Under the pieces are notes generated by a model, which was given only the letters and a program-made list of their open reading frames with translations, did no database searches and was not told the origin of the DNA. From NCBI GenBank assembly GCA_964057225.1, contig OZ059897.1:1364001-1428000 (forward strand): a stretch of 64,000 bases of DNA, written 5' to 3'. The position numbers and the translations under genes were made by a program. Source of the DNA: Auanema rhodensis. Taxonomy: Eukaryota; Nematoda; Chromadorea; Rhabditida; Rhabditidae. Positions 25,078-38,378 of this stretch are shown here, piece by piece (the first letter of the stretch is position 1; each line of letters begins with the position of its first letter).

Positions 25078-27534
25078 TTGAAAAAAGATGCATTAGTGTA
25101 TGTTGAGTTTCCATGTACACTCAACATTGCTTCCAAAAACATTTTGACAAAAATTTTCCCGAAAAATTTCAAGATAATTTTACAAAAACTAGATGTTTTT
25201 AGATTCCTTTTTTCAAGGCAAAGACGATGGACAATGTTATTCAACGAAAAAATTGATTCTTCAGGGTGAAAATCGAGGATATAAGTGTGAACTTATATCA
25301 GTTGATATCTCGGTGCATTTTTAAGCTAACTCAAATCTGATAACACAGATCGACGCAGCTTAAAAATCCGCATCGAATGCACTAAACTACATTGAAAAAC
25401 GCTCAATACAAAAATTATTTATGATTGTTTGAAAAATGATGCATTAGTGTATGTTGAGTTTCCAAGTACACTCAACATTGCTTCCAAAAACATTTTGACA
25501 AAAATTTTCTCGAAAAATTTCAAGATAATTTTACAAAAACTAGATGTTTTTAGATTCCTTTTTTTAAGGCAAAGACGATGGACAATGTTATTCAACGAAA
25601 AAATTAATTCTTCAGGGTGAAAATCGAGGATATAAGTGTGAACTTATATCAGTTGATATCTCGGTGCATTTTTAAGCTAACTCAATTCTGATAACACAGA
25701 TCGACGCAGCTTAAAAATCCGTTTCGAATGCACTATACTACATTGAGAAACGCTCAATACAAAAATTATTTATGATTGTTTGAAAAATGATGCATTAGTG
25801 TATGTTGAGTTTCCATGTACACTCAACATTGCTTCCAAAAACATTTTGACAAAAATTTTCCCGAAAAATTTCAAGATAATTTTACAAAAACTAGATGTTT
25901 TTAGATTCCTTTTTTTAAGGCAAAGACGATGGACAATGTTATTCAACGAAAAAATTGATTCTTCAGGGTGAAAATCGAGGATATAAGTGTGAACTTATAT
26001 CAGTTGATATCTCGGTGCATTTTTAAGCTAACTCAAATCTGATAACACAGATCGACGCAGCTTAAAAATCCGTTTCGAATGCACTATACTACATTGAGAA
26101 ACGCTCAATACAAAAATTATTTATGATTGTTTGAAAAAAGATGCATTAGTGTATGTTGAGTTTCCATGTACACTCAACATTGCTTCCAAAAACATTTTGA
26201 CAAAAATTTTCCCGAAAAATTTCAAGATAATTTTACAAAAACTAGATATTTTTAGATTCCTTTTTTCAAGGCAAAGACGATGGACAATGTTATTCAACGA
26301 AAAAATTAATTCTTCAGGGTGAAAATCGAGGATATAAGTGTGAACTTATATCAGTTGATATCTCGGTGCATTTTTAAGCTAACTCAAATCTGATAACACA
26401 GATCGACGCAGCTTAAAAATCCGTTTCGAATGCACTATACTACATTGAGAAACGCTCAATACAAAAATTATTTATGATTGTTTGAAAAATGATGCATTAG
26501 TGTATGTTGAGTTTCCATGTACACTCAACATTGCTTCCAAAAACATTTTGACAAAAATTTTCCCGAAAAATTTCAAGATAATTTTACAAAAACTAGATGT
26601 TTTTAGATTCCTTTTTTTAAGGCGAAAACGATGGACAATGTTATTCAACGAAAAAATCAATTCTTCAGGGTGAAAATCGAGGATATAAGTGTGAACTTAT
26701 ATCAGTTGATATCTCGGTGCATTTTTAAGCTAACTCAAATCTGATAACACAGATCGACGCAGCTTAAAAATCCGTTTCGAATGCACTATACTACATTGAG
26801 AAACGCTCAATACAAAAATTATTTATGATTGTTTGAAAAAAGATGCATTAGTGTATGTTGAGTTTCCATGTACACTCAACATTGCTTCCAAAAACATTTT
26901 GACAAAAATTTTCCCGAAAAATTTCAAGATAATTTTACAAAAACTAGATGTTTTTAGATTCCTTTTTTCAAGGCAAAGACGATGGACAATGTTATTCAAC
27001 GAAAAAATTGATTCTTCAGGGTGAAAATCGAGGATATAAGTGTGAACTTATATCAGTTGATATCTCGGTGCATTTTTAAGCTAACTCAAATCTGATAACA
27101 CAGATCGACGCAGCTTAAAAATCCGCATCGAATGCACTAAACTACATTGAAAAACGCTCAATACAAAAATTATTTATGATTGTTTGAAAAATGATGCATT
27201 AGTGTATGTTGAGTTTCCATGTACACTCAACATTGCTTCCAAAAACATTTTGACAAAAATTTTCCCGAAAAATTTCAAGATAATTTTACAAAAACTAGAT
27301 GTTTTTAGATTCCTTTTTTTAAGGCGAAAACGATGGACAATGTTATTCAACGAAAAAATTGATTCTTCAGGGTGAAAATCGAGGATATAAGTGTGAACTT
27401 ATATCAGTTGATATCTCGGTGCATTTTTAAGCTAACTCAAATCTGATAACACAGATCGACGCAGCTTAAAAATCCGTTTCGAATGCACTATACTACATTG
27501 AGAAACGCTCAATACAAAAATTATTTATGATTGT
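25078..27534 (+). repeat. Second copy of the 14-monomer-offset segment
   Basis: Monomers at 25078, 25429 and 25780 correspond to 20164, 20515 and 20866 through the shared CCAAGTACAC and CTCAATTCTG variants. The following copies 26131, 26482 and 26833 match 21217, 21568 and 21919 in type order. Private changes since copying include TTTTCTCGAAAAA near 25508 and AAATCAATTC near 26654. Confidence 0.78.
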
Positions 27535-28938
27535 TTGAAAAAAGATGCATTAGTGTATGTTGAGTTTCCATGTACACTCAACATTGCTTCCAAAAACATT
27601 TTGACAAAAATTTTCCCGAAAAATTTCAAGATAATTTTGCGGAAAGTAGATGTTTTTAGATTTATTTTCTTAAGGCGAAGACGATGGACAATGTTATTCA
27701 ACGAAAAAATTAATTCTTCAGGGTGAAAATCGAGGATTTAAGTGTGAACTTATATCAGTTGATATCTCGGTGAATTTTTAAGCTAGCGCAAATCTGATAA
27801 CACAGATCGACGCAGTTTAAAAATCCGCATCGAATGCATTATACTACATTGGAAAACGCTCAATACAAAAATTATTTATGATTGTTTGAAAAAAGATGCA
27901 TTAGTGTATGTTGAGTTTCCATGTACACTCAACATTGCTTCCAAAAACATTTTGACAAAAATTTTCCCGAAAAATTTCAAGATAATTTTACAAAAACTAG
28001 ATGTTTTTAGATTCCTTTTTTTAAGGCGAAAACGATGGACAATGTTATTCAACGAAAAAATTGATTCTTCAGGGTGAAAATCGAGGATATAAGTGTGAAC
28101 TTATATCAGTTGATATCTCGGTGCATTTTTAAGCTAACTCAAATCTGATAACACAGATCGACGCAGCTTAAAAATCCGTTTCGAATGCACTATACTACAT
28201 TGAGAAACGCTCAATACAAAAATTATTTATGATTGTTTGAAAAAAGATGCATTAGTGTATGTTGAGTTTCCATGTACACTCAACATTGCTTCCAAAAACA
28301 TTTTGACAAAAATTTTCCCGAAAAATTTCAAGATAATTTTGCGGAAAGTAGATGTTTTTAGATTTATTTTCTTAAGGCGAAGACGATGGACAATGTTATT
28401 CAACGAAAAAATTAATTCTTCAGGGTGAAAATCGAGGATTTAAGTGTGAACTTATATCAGTTGATATCTCGGTGAATTTTTAAGCTAGCGCAAATCTGAT
28501 AACACAGATCGACGCAGTTTAAAAATCCGCATCGAATGCATTATACTACATTGGAAAACGCTCAATACAAAAATTATTTATGATTGTTTGAAAAAAGATG
28601 CATTAGTGTATGTTGAGTTTCCATGTACACTCAACATTGCTTCCAAAAACATTTTGACAAAAATTTTCCCGAAAAATTTCAAGATAATTTTACAAAAACT
28701 AGATGTTTTTAGATTCCTTTTTTCAAGGCAAAGACGATGGACAATGTTATTCAACGAAAAAATTAATTCTTCAGGGTGAAAATCGAGGATATAAGTGTGA
28801 ACTTATATCAGTTGATATCTCGGTGCATTTTCAAGCTAACTCAAATCTGATAACACAGATCGACGCAGCTTAAAAATCCGTTTCGAATGCATTATACTAC
28901 ATTGAGAAACGCTCAATACAAAAATTATTTATGATTGT
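27535..28938 (+). repeat. Dimer repeat carrying the GCGGAAAG / TTTATTTTC variants
   Basis: Monomers at 27535 and 28237 share TTTTGCGGAAAGTAG and a private AGATTTATTTTC change, and both are followed by GGATTTAAGTG and GTGAATTTTTAAGC spacers. The offset is 702 bp, exactly two monomers. The GCGGAAAG type without the private change also occurs at 161, 13146, 17006 and 28939. Confidence 0.83.
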
Positions 28939-31900
28939 TTGAAAAAAGATGCATTAGTGTATGTTGAGTTTCCATGTACACTCAACATTGCTTCCAAAAA
29001 CATTTTGACAAAAATTTTCCCGAAAAATTTCAAGATAATTTTGCGGAAAGTAGATGTTTTTAGATTTCTTTTCTTAAGGCGAAGACGATGGACAATGTTA
29101 TTCAACGAAAAAATTAATTCTTCAGGGTGAAAATCGAGGATTTAAGTGTGAACTTATATCAGTTGATATCTCGGTGAATTTTTAAGCTAGCGCAAATCTG
29201 ATAACACAGATCGACGCAGTTTAAAAATCCGCATCGAATGCATTATACTACATTGGAAAACGCTCAATACGAAAATTATTTATGATTGTTTGAAAAAAGA
29301 TGCATTAGTGTATGTTGAGTTTCCATGTACACTCAACATTGCTTCCAAAAACATTTTGACAAAAATTTTCCCGAAAAATTTCAAGATAATTTTACAAAAA
29401 CTAGATGTTTTTAGATTCCTTTTTTTAAGGCGAAAACGATGGACAATGTTATTCAACGAAAAAATTGATTCTTCAGGGTGAAAATCGAGGATATAAGTGT
29501 GAACTTATATCAGTTGATATCTCGGTGCATTTTTAAGCTAACTCAAATCTGATAACACAGATCGACGCAGCTTAAAAATCCGTTTCGAATGCACTATACT
29601 ACATTGAGAAACGCTCAATACAAAAATTATTTATGATTGTTTGAAAAAAGATGCATTAGTGTATGTTGAGTTTCCATGTACACTCAACATTGCTTCCAAA
29701 AACATTTTGACAAAAATTTTCCCGAAAAATTTCAAGATAATTTTACAAAAACTAGATGTTTTTAGATTCCTTTTTTCAAGGCAAAGACGATGGACAATGT
29801 TATTCAACGAAAAAATTAATTCTTCAGGGTGAAAATCGAGGATATAAGTGTGAACTTATATCAGTTGATATCTCGGTGCATTTTCAAGCTAACTCAAATC
29901 TGATAACACAGATCGACGCAGCTTAAAAATCCGTTTCGAATGCACTATACTACATTGAGAAACGCTCAATACAAAAATTATTTATGATTGTTTGAAAAAA
30001 GATGCATTAGTGTATGTTGAGTTTCCATGTACACTCAACATTGCTTCCAAAAACATTTTGACAAACATTTTCCCGAAAAATTTCAAGATAATTTTACAAA
30101 AACTAGATGTTTTTAGATTCCTTTTTTCAAGGCAAAGACGATGGACAATGTTATTCAACGAAAAAATTAATTCTTCAGGGTGAAAATCGAGGATATAAGT
30201 GTGAACTTATATCAGTTGATATCTCGGTGCATTTTCAAGCTAACTCAAATCTGATAACACAGATCGACGCAGCTTAAAAATCCGCATCGAATGCACTAAG
30301 CTACATTGAGAAACGCTCAATACAAAAATTATTTATGATTGTTTGAAAAAAGATGCATTAGTGTATGTTGAGTTTCCATGTACACTCAACATTGCTTCCA
30401 AAAACATTTTGACAAAAATTTTCCCGAAAAATTTCAAGATAATTTTACAAAAACTAGATGTTTTTAGATTCCTTTTTTCAAGGCAAAGACGATGGACAAT
30501 GTTATTCAACGAAAAAATTGATTCTTCAGGGTGAAAATCGAGGATATAAGTGTGAACTTATATCAGTTGATATCTCGGTGCATTTTTAAGCTAACTCAAA
30601 TCTGATAACACAGATCGACGCAGCTTAAAAATCCGCATCGAATGCACTAAACTACATTGAAAAACGCTCAATACAAAAATTATTTATGATTGTTTGAAAA
30701 ATGATGCATTAGTGTATGTTGAGTTTCCATGTACACTCAACATTGCTTCCAAAAACATTTTGACAAAAATTTTCCCGAAAAATTTCAAGATAATTTTACA
30801 AAAACTAGATGTTTTTAGATTCCTTTTTTTAAGGCGAAAACGATGGACAATGTTATTCAACGAAAAAATTAATTCTTCAGGGTGAAAATCGAGGATATAA
30901 GTGTGAACTTATATCAGTTGATATCTCGGTGCATTTTCAAGCTAACTCAAATCTGATAACACAGATCGACGCAGCTTAAAAATCCGCATCGAATGCACTA
31001 AGCTACATTGAGAAACGCTCAATACAAAAATTATTTATGATTGTTTGAAAAAAGATGCATTAGTGTATGTTGAGTTTCCATGTACACTCAACATTGCTTC
31101 CAAAAACATTTTGACAAAAATTTTCCCGAAAAATTTCAAGATAATTTTACAAAAACTAGATGTTTTTAGATTCCTTTTTTCAAGGCAAAGACGATGGACA
31201 ATGTTATTCAACGAAAAAATTGATTCTTCAGGGTGAAAATCGAGGATATAAGTGTGAACTTATATCAGTTGATATCTCGGTGCATTTTTAAGCTAACTCA
31301 AATCTGATAACACAGATCGACGCAGCTTAAAAATCCGCATCGAATGCACTAAACTACATTGAAAAACGCTCAATACAAAAATTATTTATGATTGTTTGAA
31401 AAATGATGCATTAGTGTATGTTGAGTTTCCATGTACACTCAACATTGCTTCCAAAAACATTTTGACAAAAATTTTCCCGAAAAATTTCAAGATAATTTTA
31501 CAAAAACTAGATGTTTTTAGATTCCTTTTTTTAAGGCGAAAACGATGGACAATGTTATTCAACGAAAAAATTGATTCTTCAGGGTGAAAATCGAGGATAT
31601 AAGTGTGAACTTATATCAGTTGATATCTCGGTGCATTTTTAAGCTAACTCAAATCTGATAACACAGATCGACGCAGCTTAAAAATCCGTTTCGAATGCAC
31701 TATACTACATTGAGAAACGCTCAATACAAAAATTATTTATGATTGTTTGAAAAAAGATGCATTAGTGTATGTTGAGTTTCCATGTACACTCAACATTGCT
31801 TCCAAAAACATTTTGACAAAAATTTTCCCGAAAAATTTCAAGATAATTTTACAAAAACTAGATGTTTTTAGATTCCTTTTTTTAAGGCGAAAACGATGGA

Positions 31901-34553
31901 CAATGTTATTCAACGAAAAAATTGATTCTTCAGGGTGAAAATCGAGGATATAAGTGTGAACTTATATCAGTTGATATCTCGGTGCATTTTTAAGCTAACT
32001 CAAATCTGATAACACAGATCGACGCAGCTTAAAAATCCGTTTCGAATGCACTATACTACATTGAGAAACGCTCAATACAAAAATTATTTATGATTGTTTG
32101 AAAAAAGATGCATTAGTGTATGTTGAGTTTCCATGTACACTCAACATTGCTTCCAAAAACATTTTGACAAAAATTTTCCCGAAAAATTTCAAGATAATTT
32201 TACAAAAACTAGATGTTTTTAGATTCCTTTTTTTAAGGCGAAAACGATGGACAATGTTATTCAACGAAAAAATTGATTCTTCAGGGTGAAAATCGAGGAT
32301 ATAAGTGTGAACTTATATCAGTTGATATCTCGGTGCATTTTTAAGCTAACTCAAATCTGATAACACAGATCGACGCAGCTTAAAAATCCGTTTCGAATGC
32401 ACTATACTACATTGAGAAACGCTCAATACAAAAATTATTTATGATTGTTTGAAAAAAGATGCATTAGTGTATGTTGAGTTTCCATGTACACTCAACATTG
32501 CTTCCAAAAACATTTTGACAAAAATTTTCCCGAAAAATTTCAAGATAATTTTACAAAAACTAGATGTTTTTAGATTCCTTTTTTCAAGGCAAAGACGATG
32601 GACAATGTTATTCAACGAAAAAATTAATTCTTCAGGGTGAAAATCGAGGATATAAGTGTGAACTTATATCAGTTGATATCTCGGTGCATTTTCAAGCTAA
32701 CTCAAATCTGATAACACAGATCGACGCAGCTTAAAAATCCGCATCGAATGCACTAAGCTACATTGAGAAACGCTCAATACAAAAAATATTTATGATTGTT
32801 TGAAAAAAGATGCATTAGTGTATGTTGAGTTTCCATGTACACTCAACATTGCTTCCAAAAACATTTTGACAAAAATTTTCCCGAAAAATTTCAAGATAAT
32901 TTTACAAAAACTAGATGTTTTTAGATTCCTTTTTTTAAGGCAAAAACGATGGACAATGTTATTCAACGAAAAAATTGATTCTTCAGGGTGAAAATCGAGG
33001 ATATAAGTGTGAACTTATATCAGTTGATATCTCGGTGCATTTTTAAGCTAACTCAAATCTGATAACACAGATCGACGCAGCTTAAAAATCCGTTTCGAAT
33101 GCACTATACTACATTGAGAAACGCTCAATACAAAAATTATTTATGATTGTTTGAAAAAAGATGCATTAGTGTATGTTGAGTTTCCATGTACACTCAACAT
33201 TGCTTCCAAAAACATTTTGACAAAAATTTTCCCGAAAAATTTCAAGATAATTTTACAAAAACTAGATGTTTTTAGATTCCTTTTTTAAGGCGAAAACGAT
33301 GGACAATGTTATTCAACGAAAAAATTGATTCTTCAGGGTGAAAATCGAGGATATAAGTGTGAACTTATATCAGTTGATATCTCGGTGCATTTTTAAGCTA
33401 ACTCAAATCTGATAACACAGATCGACGCAGTTTAAAAATCCGTTTCGAATGCACTATACTACATTGAGAAACGCTCAATACAAAAATTATTTATGATTGT
33501 TTGAAAAAAGATGCATTAGTGTATGTTGAGTTTCCATGTACACTCAACATTGCTTCCAAAAACATTTTGACAAACATTTTCCCGAAAAATTTCAAGATAA
33601 TTTTACAAAAACTAGATGTTTTTAGATTCCTTTTTTTAAGGCGAAAACGATGGACAATGTTATTCAACGAAAAAATTAATTCTTCAGGGTGAAAATCGAG
33701 GATATAAGTGTGAACTTATATCAGTTGATATCTCGGTGCATTTTTAAGCTAACTCAAATCTGATAACACAGATCGACGCAGCTTAAAAATCCGTTTCGAA
33801 TGCACTATACTACATTGAGAAACGCTCAATACAAAAATTATTTATGATTGTTTGAAAAATGATGCATTAGTGTATGTTGAGTTTCCATGTACACTCAACA
33901 TTGCTTCCAAAAACATTTTGACAAAAATTTTCCCGAAAAATTTCAAGATAATTTTACAAAAACTAGATGTTTTTAGATTCCTTTTTTTAAGGCGAAAACG
34001 ATGGACAATGTTATTCAACGAAAAAATTAATTCTTCAGGGTGAAAATCGAGGATATAAGTGTGAACTTATATCAGTTGATATCTCGGTGCATTTTTAAGC
34101 TAACTCAAATCTGATAACACAGATCGACGCAGCTTAAAAATCCGTTTCGAATGCACTATACTACATTGAGAAACGCTCAATACAAAAATTATTTATGATT
34201 GTTTGAAAAAAGATGCATTAGTGTATGTTGAGTTTCCATGTACACTCAACATTGCTTCCAAAAACATTTTGACAAAAATTTTCCCGAAAAATTTCAAGAT
34301 AATTTTACAAAAACTAGATGTTTTTAGATTTCTTTTTTCAAGGCAAAGACGATGGACAATGTTATTCAACGAAAAAATTGATTCTTCAGGGTGAAAATCG
34401 AGGATATAAGTGTGAACTTATATCAGTTGATATCTCGGTGCATTTTTAAGCTAACTCAAATCTGATAACACAGATCGACGCAGCTTAAAAATCCGCATCG
34501 AATGCACTAAACTACATTGAAAAACGCTCAATACAAAAATTATTTATGATTGT
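28939..34553 (+). repeat. Mixed forward monomers with a dimer repeat at 30343-31746
   Basis: Monomers 28939, 29290 and 29641 repeat the order of 161, 512, 863 and of 17006, 17357, 17708. The pair 30343/30694 recurs as 31045/31396 (702 bp), sharing CACTAAGCTACATTG and CACTAAACTACATTG spacers. The copy at 33151 lost one T in the run near 33281 (350 bp). Those at 29992 and 33501 share the GACAAACATTTTC change. Confidence 0.75.
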
Positions 34554-36308
34554 TTGAAAAATGATGCATTAGTGTATGTTGAGTTTCCATGTACACTCAA
34601 CATTGCTTCCAAAAACATTTTGACAAAAATTTTCCCGAAAAATTTCAAGATAATTTTACAAAAACTAGATGTTTTTAGATTCCTTTTTTTAAGGCGAAAA
34701 CGATGGACAAAGTTATTCAACGAAAAAATTGATTCTTCAGGGTGAAAATCGAGGATATAAGTGTGAACTTATATCAGTTGATATCTCGGTGCATTTTTAA
34801 GCTAACTCAAATCTGATAACACAGATCGACGCAGCTTAAAAATCCGTTTCGAATGCACTATACTACATTGAGAAACGCTCAATACAAAAATTATTTATGA
34901 TTGTTTGAAAAAAGATGCATTAGTGTATGTTGAGTTTCCATGTACACTCAACATTGCTTCCAAAAACATTTTGACAAAAATTTTCCCGAAAAATTTCAAG
35001 ATAATTTTACAAAAACTAGATGTTTTTAGATTCCTTTTTTTAAGGCGAAAACGATGGACAATGTTATTCAACGAAAAAATTGATTCTTCAGGGTGAAAAT
35101 CGAGGATATAAGTGTGAACTTATATCAGTTGATATCTCGGTGCATTTTTAAGCTAACTCAAATCTGATAACACAGATCGACGCAGCTTAAAAATCCGTTT
35201 CGAATGCACTATACTACATTGAGAAACGCTCAATACAAAAATTATTTATGATTGTTTGAAAAAAGATGCATTAGTGTATGTTGAGTTTCCATGTACACTC
35301 AACATTGATTCCAAAAACATTTTGACAAAAATTTTCCCGAAAAATTTCAAGATAATTTTACAAAAACTAGATGTTTTTAGATTCCTTTTTTCAAGGCAAA
35401 GACGATGAACAATGTTATTCAACAAAAAAATTAATTCTTCAGGGTGAAAATCGAGGATATAAGTGTGAACTTATATCAGTTGATATCTCGGTGCATTTTC
35501 AAGCTAACTCAAATCTGATAACACAGATCGACGCAGCTCAAAAATCCGCATCGAATGCACTAAGCTACATTGAGAAACGCTCAATACAAAAAATATTTAT
35601 GATTGTTTGAAAAAAGATGCATTAGTGTATGTTGAGTTTCCATGTACACTCAACATTGCTTCCAAAAACATTTTGACAAAAATTTTCCCGAAAAATTTCA
35701 AGATAATTTTACAAAAACTAGATGTTTTTAGATTCCTTTTTTTAAGGCAAAAACGATGGACAATGTTATTCAACGAAAAAATTGATTCTTCAGGGTGAAA
35801 ACCGAGGATATAAGTGTGAACTTATATCAGTTGATATCTCGGTGCATTTTTAAGCTAACTCAAATCTGATAACACAGATCGACGCAGCTTAAAAATCCGT
35901 TTCGAATGCACTATACTACATTGAGAAACGCTCAATACAAAAATTATTTATGATTGTTTGAAAAATGATGCATTAGTGTATGTTGAGTTTCCATGTACAC
36001 TCAACATTGCTTCCAAAAACATTTTGACAAAAATTTTCCCGAAAAATTTCAAGATAATTTTACAAAAACTAGATGTTTTTAGATTCCTTTTTTTAAGGCG
36101 AAAACGATGGACAAAGTTATTCAACGAAAAAATTGATTCTTCAGGGTGAAAATCGAGGATATAAGTGTGAACTTATATCAGTTGATATCTCGGTGCATTT
36201 TTAAGCTAGCGCAAATCTGATAACACAGATCGACGCAGCTTAAAAATCCGTTTCGAATGCACTATACTACATTGAGAAACGCTCGATACAAAAATTATTT
36301 ATGATTGT
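34554..36308 (+). repeat. Tetramer repeat marked by GGACAAAGTTATTC
   Basis: Monomers at 34554 and 35958 share the rare GGACAAAGTTATTC change (usually GGACAATGTT) and lie 1404 bp apart. Between them is the outlier monomer at 35256. The copy at 35607 with its CAAAAAATATTTATG spacer matches the one at 32800, 2807 bp upstream. Confidence 0.78.
35256..35606 (+). repeat. Outlier monomer with several private changes, including loss of a spacer stop
   Basis: This copy has CATTGATTCC for CATTGCTTCC, GACGATGAACAATG for GACGATGGACAATG (a TGA in the usual frame), CAACAAAAAAATT for CAACGAAAAAATT, and GCAGCTCAAAAATCC for GCAGCTTAAAAATCC. With TTTTCAAGC already present, the last change opens a second frame from the ATG at 35371 to the TGA at 35608-35610, 79 codons. 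That frame is closed by one or two stops in the other copies I checked, so I treat it as an accident of mutation. Confidence 0.8.
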
Positions 36309-38235
36309 TTGAAAAAAGATGCATTAGTGTATGTTGAGTTTCCATGTACACTCAACATTGCTTCCAAAAACATTTTGACAAAAATTTTCCCGAAAAATTT
36401 CAAGATAATTTTACAAAAACTAGATGTTTTTAGATTCCTTTTTTCAAGGCAAAGACGATGGACAATGTTATTCAACGAAAAAATTAATTCTTCAGGGTGA
36501 AAATCGAGGATATAAGTGTGAACCTATATCAGTTGATATCTCGGTGTATTTTTAAGCTAGCGCAAATCTGATAACACCGATCGACGCAGCTTAAAAATCC
36601 GTTTCGAATGCACTATACTACATTGAGAAACGCTCAATACAAAAAATATTTATGATTGTTTGAAAAAAGATGCATTAGTGTATGTTGAGTTTCCATGTAC
36701 ACTCAACATTGCTTCCAAAAACATTTTGACAAAAATTTTCCCGAAAAATTTCAAGATAATTTTACAAAAACTAGATGTTTTTAGATTCCTTTTTTCAAGG
36801 CAAAAACGATGGACAATGTTATTCAACGAAAAAATTAATTCTTCAGGGTGAAAATCGAGGATATAAGTGTGAACTTATATCAGTTGATATCTCGGTGTAT
36901 TTTTAAGCTAGCGCAAATCTGATAACACAGATCGACGCAGCTTAAAAATCCGTTTCGAATGCACTATACTACATTGAGAAATGCTCAATACAAAAATTAT
37001 TTATGATTGTTTGAAAAAAGATGCATTAGTGTATGTTGAGTTTCCATGTACACTCAACATTGCTTCCAAAAACATTTTGACAAAAATTTTCCCGAAAAAT
37101 TTCAAGATAATTTTACAAAAACTAGATGTTTTTAGATTTCTTTTTTCAAGGCAAAGACGATGGACAATGTTATTCAACGAAAAAATTAATTCTTCAGGGT
37201 GAAAATCGAGGATATAAGTGTGAACTTATATCAGTTGATATCTCGGTGTATTTTGAAGCTAACTCAAATCTGATAACATAGATCGACGCAGCTTAAAAAT
37301 CCGTTTCGAATGCACTATACTACATTTAGAAACGCTCGATACAAAAATTATTTATGATTGTTTGAAAAATGATGCATTAGTGTATGTTGAGTTTCCATGT
37401 ACACTCAACATTGCTTCCAAAAACATTTTGACAAAAATTTTCCCGAAAAATTTCAAGATAATTTTACAAAAACTAGATGTTTTTAGATTCCTTTTTTCAA
37501 GGCAAAGACGATGGACAATGTTATTCAACGAAAAAATTAATTCTTCAGGGTGAAAATCGAGGATATAAGTGTGAACTTATATCAGTTGATATCTCGGTGT
37601 ATTTTTAAGCTAGCGCAAATCTGATAACACAGATCGACGCAGCTTAAAAATCCGCATCGAATGCACTATACTACATTGAGAAACGCTCGATACAAAAATT
37701 AATTATGATTGTTTGAAAAAAGATGCATTAGTGTATGTTGAGTTTCCATGTACACTCAACATTGCTTCCAAAAACATTTTGACAAAAATTTTCCCGAAAA
37801 ATTTCAAGATAATTTTACAGAAACTAGATGTTTTTAGATTCCTTTTTTCAAGGCAAATACAATGGACAATGTTATTCAACGAAAAAATTAATTCTTCAGG
37901 GTGAAAATCGAGGATATAAGTGTGAACTTATATCAGTTGATATCTCGGTGAATTTTTAAGCTAACTCAAATCTGATAACACAGATCGACGCAGCTTAAAA
38001 ATCCGTTTTGAATGCACTATACTACATTGAGAAACGCTTAATACAAAAATTAGTTATGATCGTTTGAAAAATGAAGCATTAGTGTATGTTGAGTTTCCAT
38101 GTACACTCAACATTGCTTCCAAAAACATTTTGACAGAAATTTTTTCGAAAAATTTCAAGATAATTTTACAAAAACTAGATGTTTTTAGATTCCTTTTCTC
38201 AAGGCAAAGACGATGGACAATGTTATTCAACGAAA
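36309..38235 (+). repeat. Divergent forward monomers next to the orientation switch
   Basis: Four successive spacers carry GGTGTATTTT instead of GGTGCATTTT (36543, 36895, 37246, 37596), and several have GCTCGATAC instead of GCTCAATAC (36288, 37335, 37687). Private single-copy changes are more frequent here, such as GGCAAATACAATGG at 37853 and ATGAAGCATTAG near 38073. The last copy reads CCTTTTCTCAAGG, a form otherwise seen in the reverse domain. More private changes towards the switch is the pattern expected where homogenisation is weaker. Confidence 0.75.
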
Positions 38236-38243
38236 ATGTTATA
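38229..38243. other. Orientation switch (inversion junction) of the satellite array
   Basis: Forward sequence runs normally to CAACGAAA at 38229-38235, where other copies continue with more A and then ATTAATTC. Here it changes to ATGTTATATAGTGC, which is the reverse-strand spacer found, for example, at 38937-38952. About two A residues (38235-38236) can be assigned to either side, so the join has at most a couple of bases of microhomology and no inserted foreign sequence. The left copy stops near base 172 of the monomer counted from its TTG landmark. The right copy enters near base 313, so the join is not at equivalent monomer positions. Confidence 0.93.
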
Positions 38244-38378
38244 TAGTGCATTCGATGCGGATTTTTAAGCTGCGTCGATCTGTGTTATTAGATTTGAGTT
38301 AGCTTAAAAATGCACCGAGATATCAACTGATATAAGTTCACACTTATATCCTCGATTTTCACCCTGAAGAATTAATTT
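38236..38378 (-). other. Asymmetric spacer between the two arms of the large inverted repeat
   Basis: This segment is ordinary reverse-oriented monomer spacer sequence that has no mirror partner on the left of the switch. After it, TTTTCGTTG at 38378-38386 is the complement of the last forward bases, and the symmetrical arms begin. The centre of the structure is therefore an unpaired segment of about 143 bp flanked by kilobase-scale arms of the same family. The spacer contains the standard spacer dyads of the satellite and nothing else recognisable. Confidence 0.8.

Larger units (their letters stand above)
1..38235 (+). repeat. Satellite array, forward domain: about 108 complete 351-bp monomers plus one truncated copy
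   Basis: Head-to-tail copies of one AT-rich monomer fill this stretch without interruption. A landmark TTG in each copy recurs every 351 bp from 161 to 38064, that is 108 intervals minus 5 bp, the 5 bp being five single-base deletions. Copies differ at a limited set of recurring sites: AAAAAAG or AAAAATG after the landmark TTG, GAG or GCG about 27 bp further on, TTTAAGGCG or TTCAAGGCAAAG near the frame end, and CCGTTTCG or CCGCATCG in the spacer. These combine in blocks, giving higher-order repeats. No monomer here is in the opposite orientation and no foreign insertion was found. Long homogeneous arrays like this are typical of centromeric or pericentromeric heterochromatin; that location is inferred, not seen. 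Confidence 0.97.

Noticed and set aside
38229-38243. A transposon end or insertion at the orientation switch
   Set aside because: Sequence on both sides is satellite up to the join, with only about 2 bp of ambiguity and no extra bases.
26472-38251. Antisense frames at 26472-26660 and 38054-38251
   Set aside because: They are complements of the satellite monomer. The first is opened by a single AATTAATTC-to-AATCAATTC change and the second by the inversion junction.
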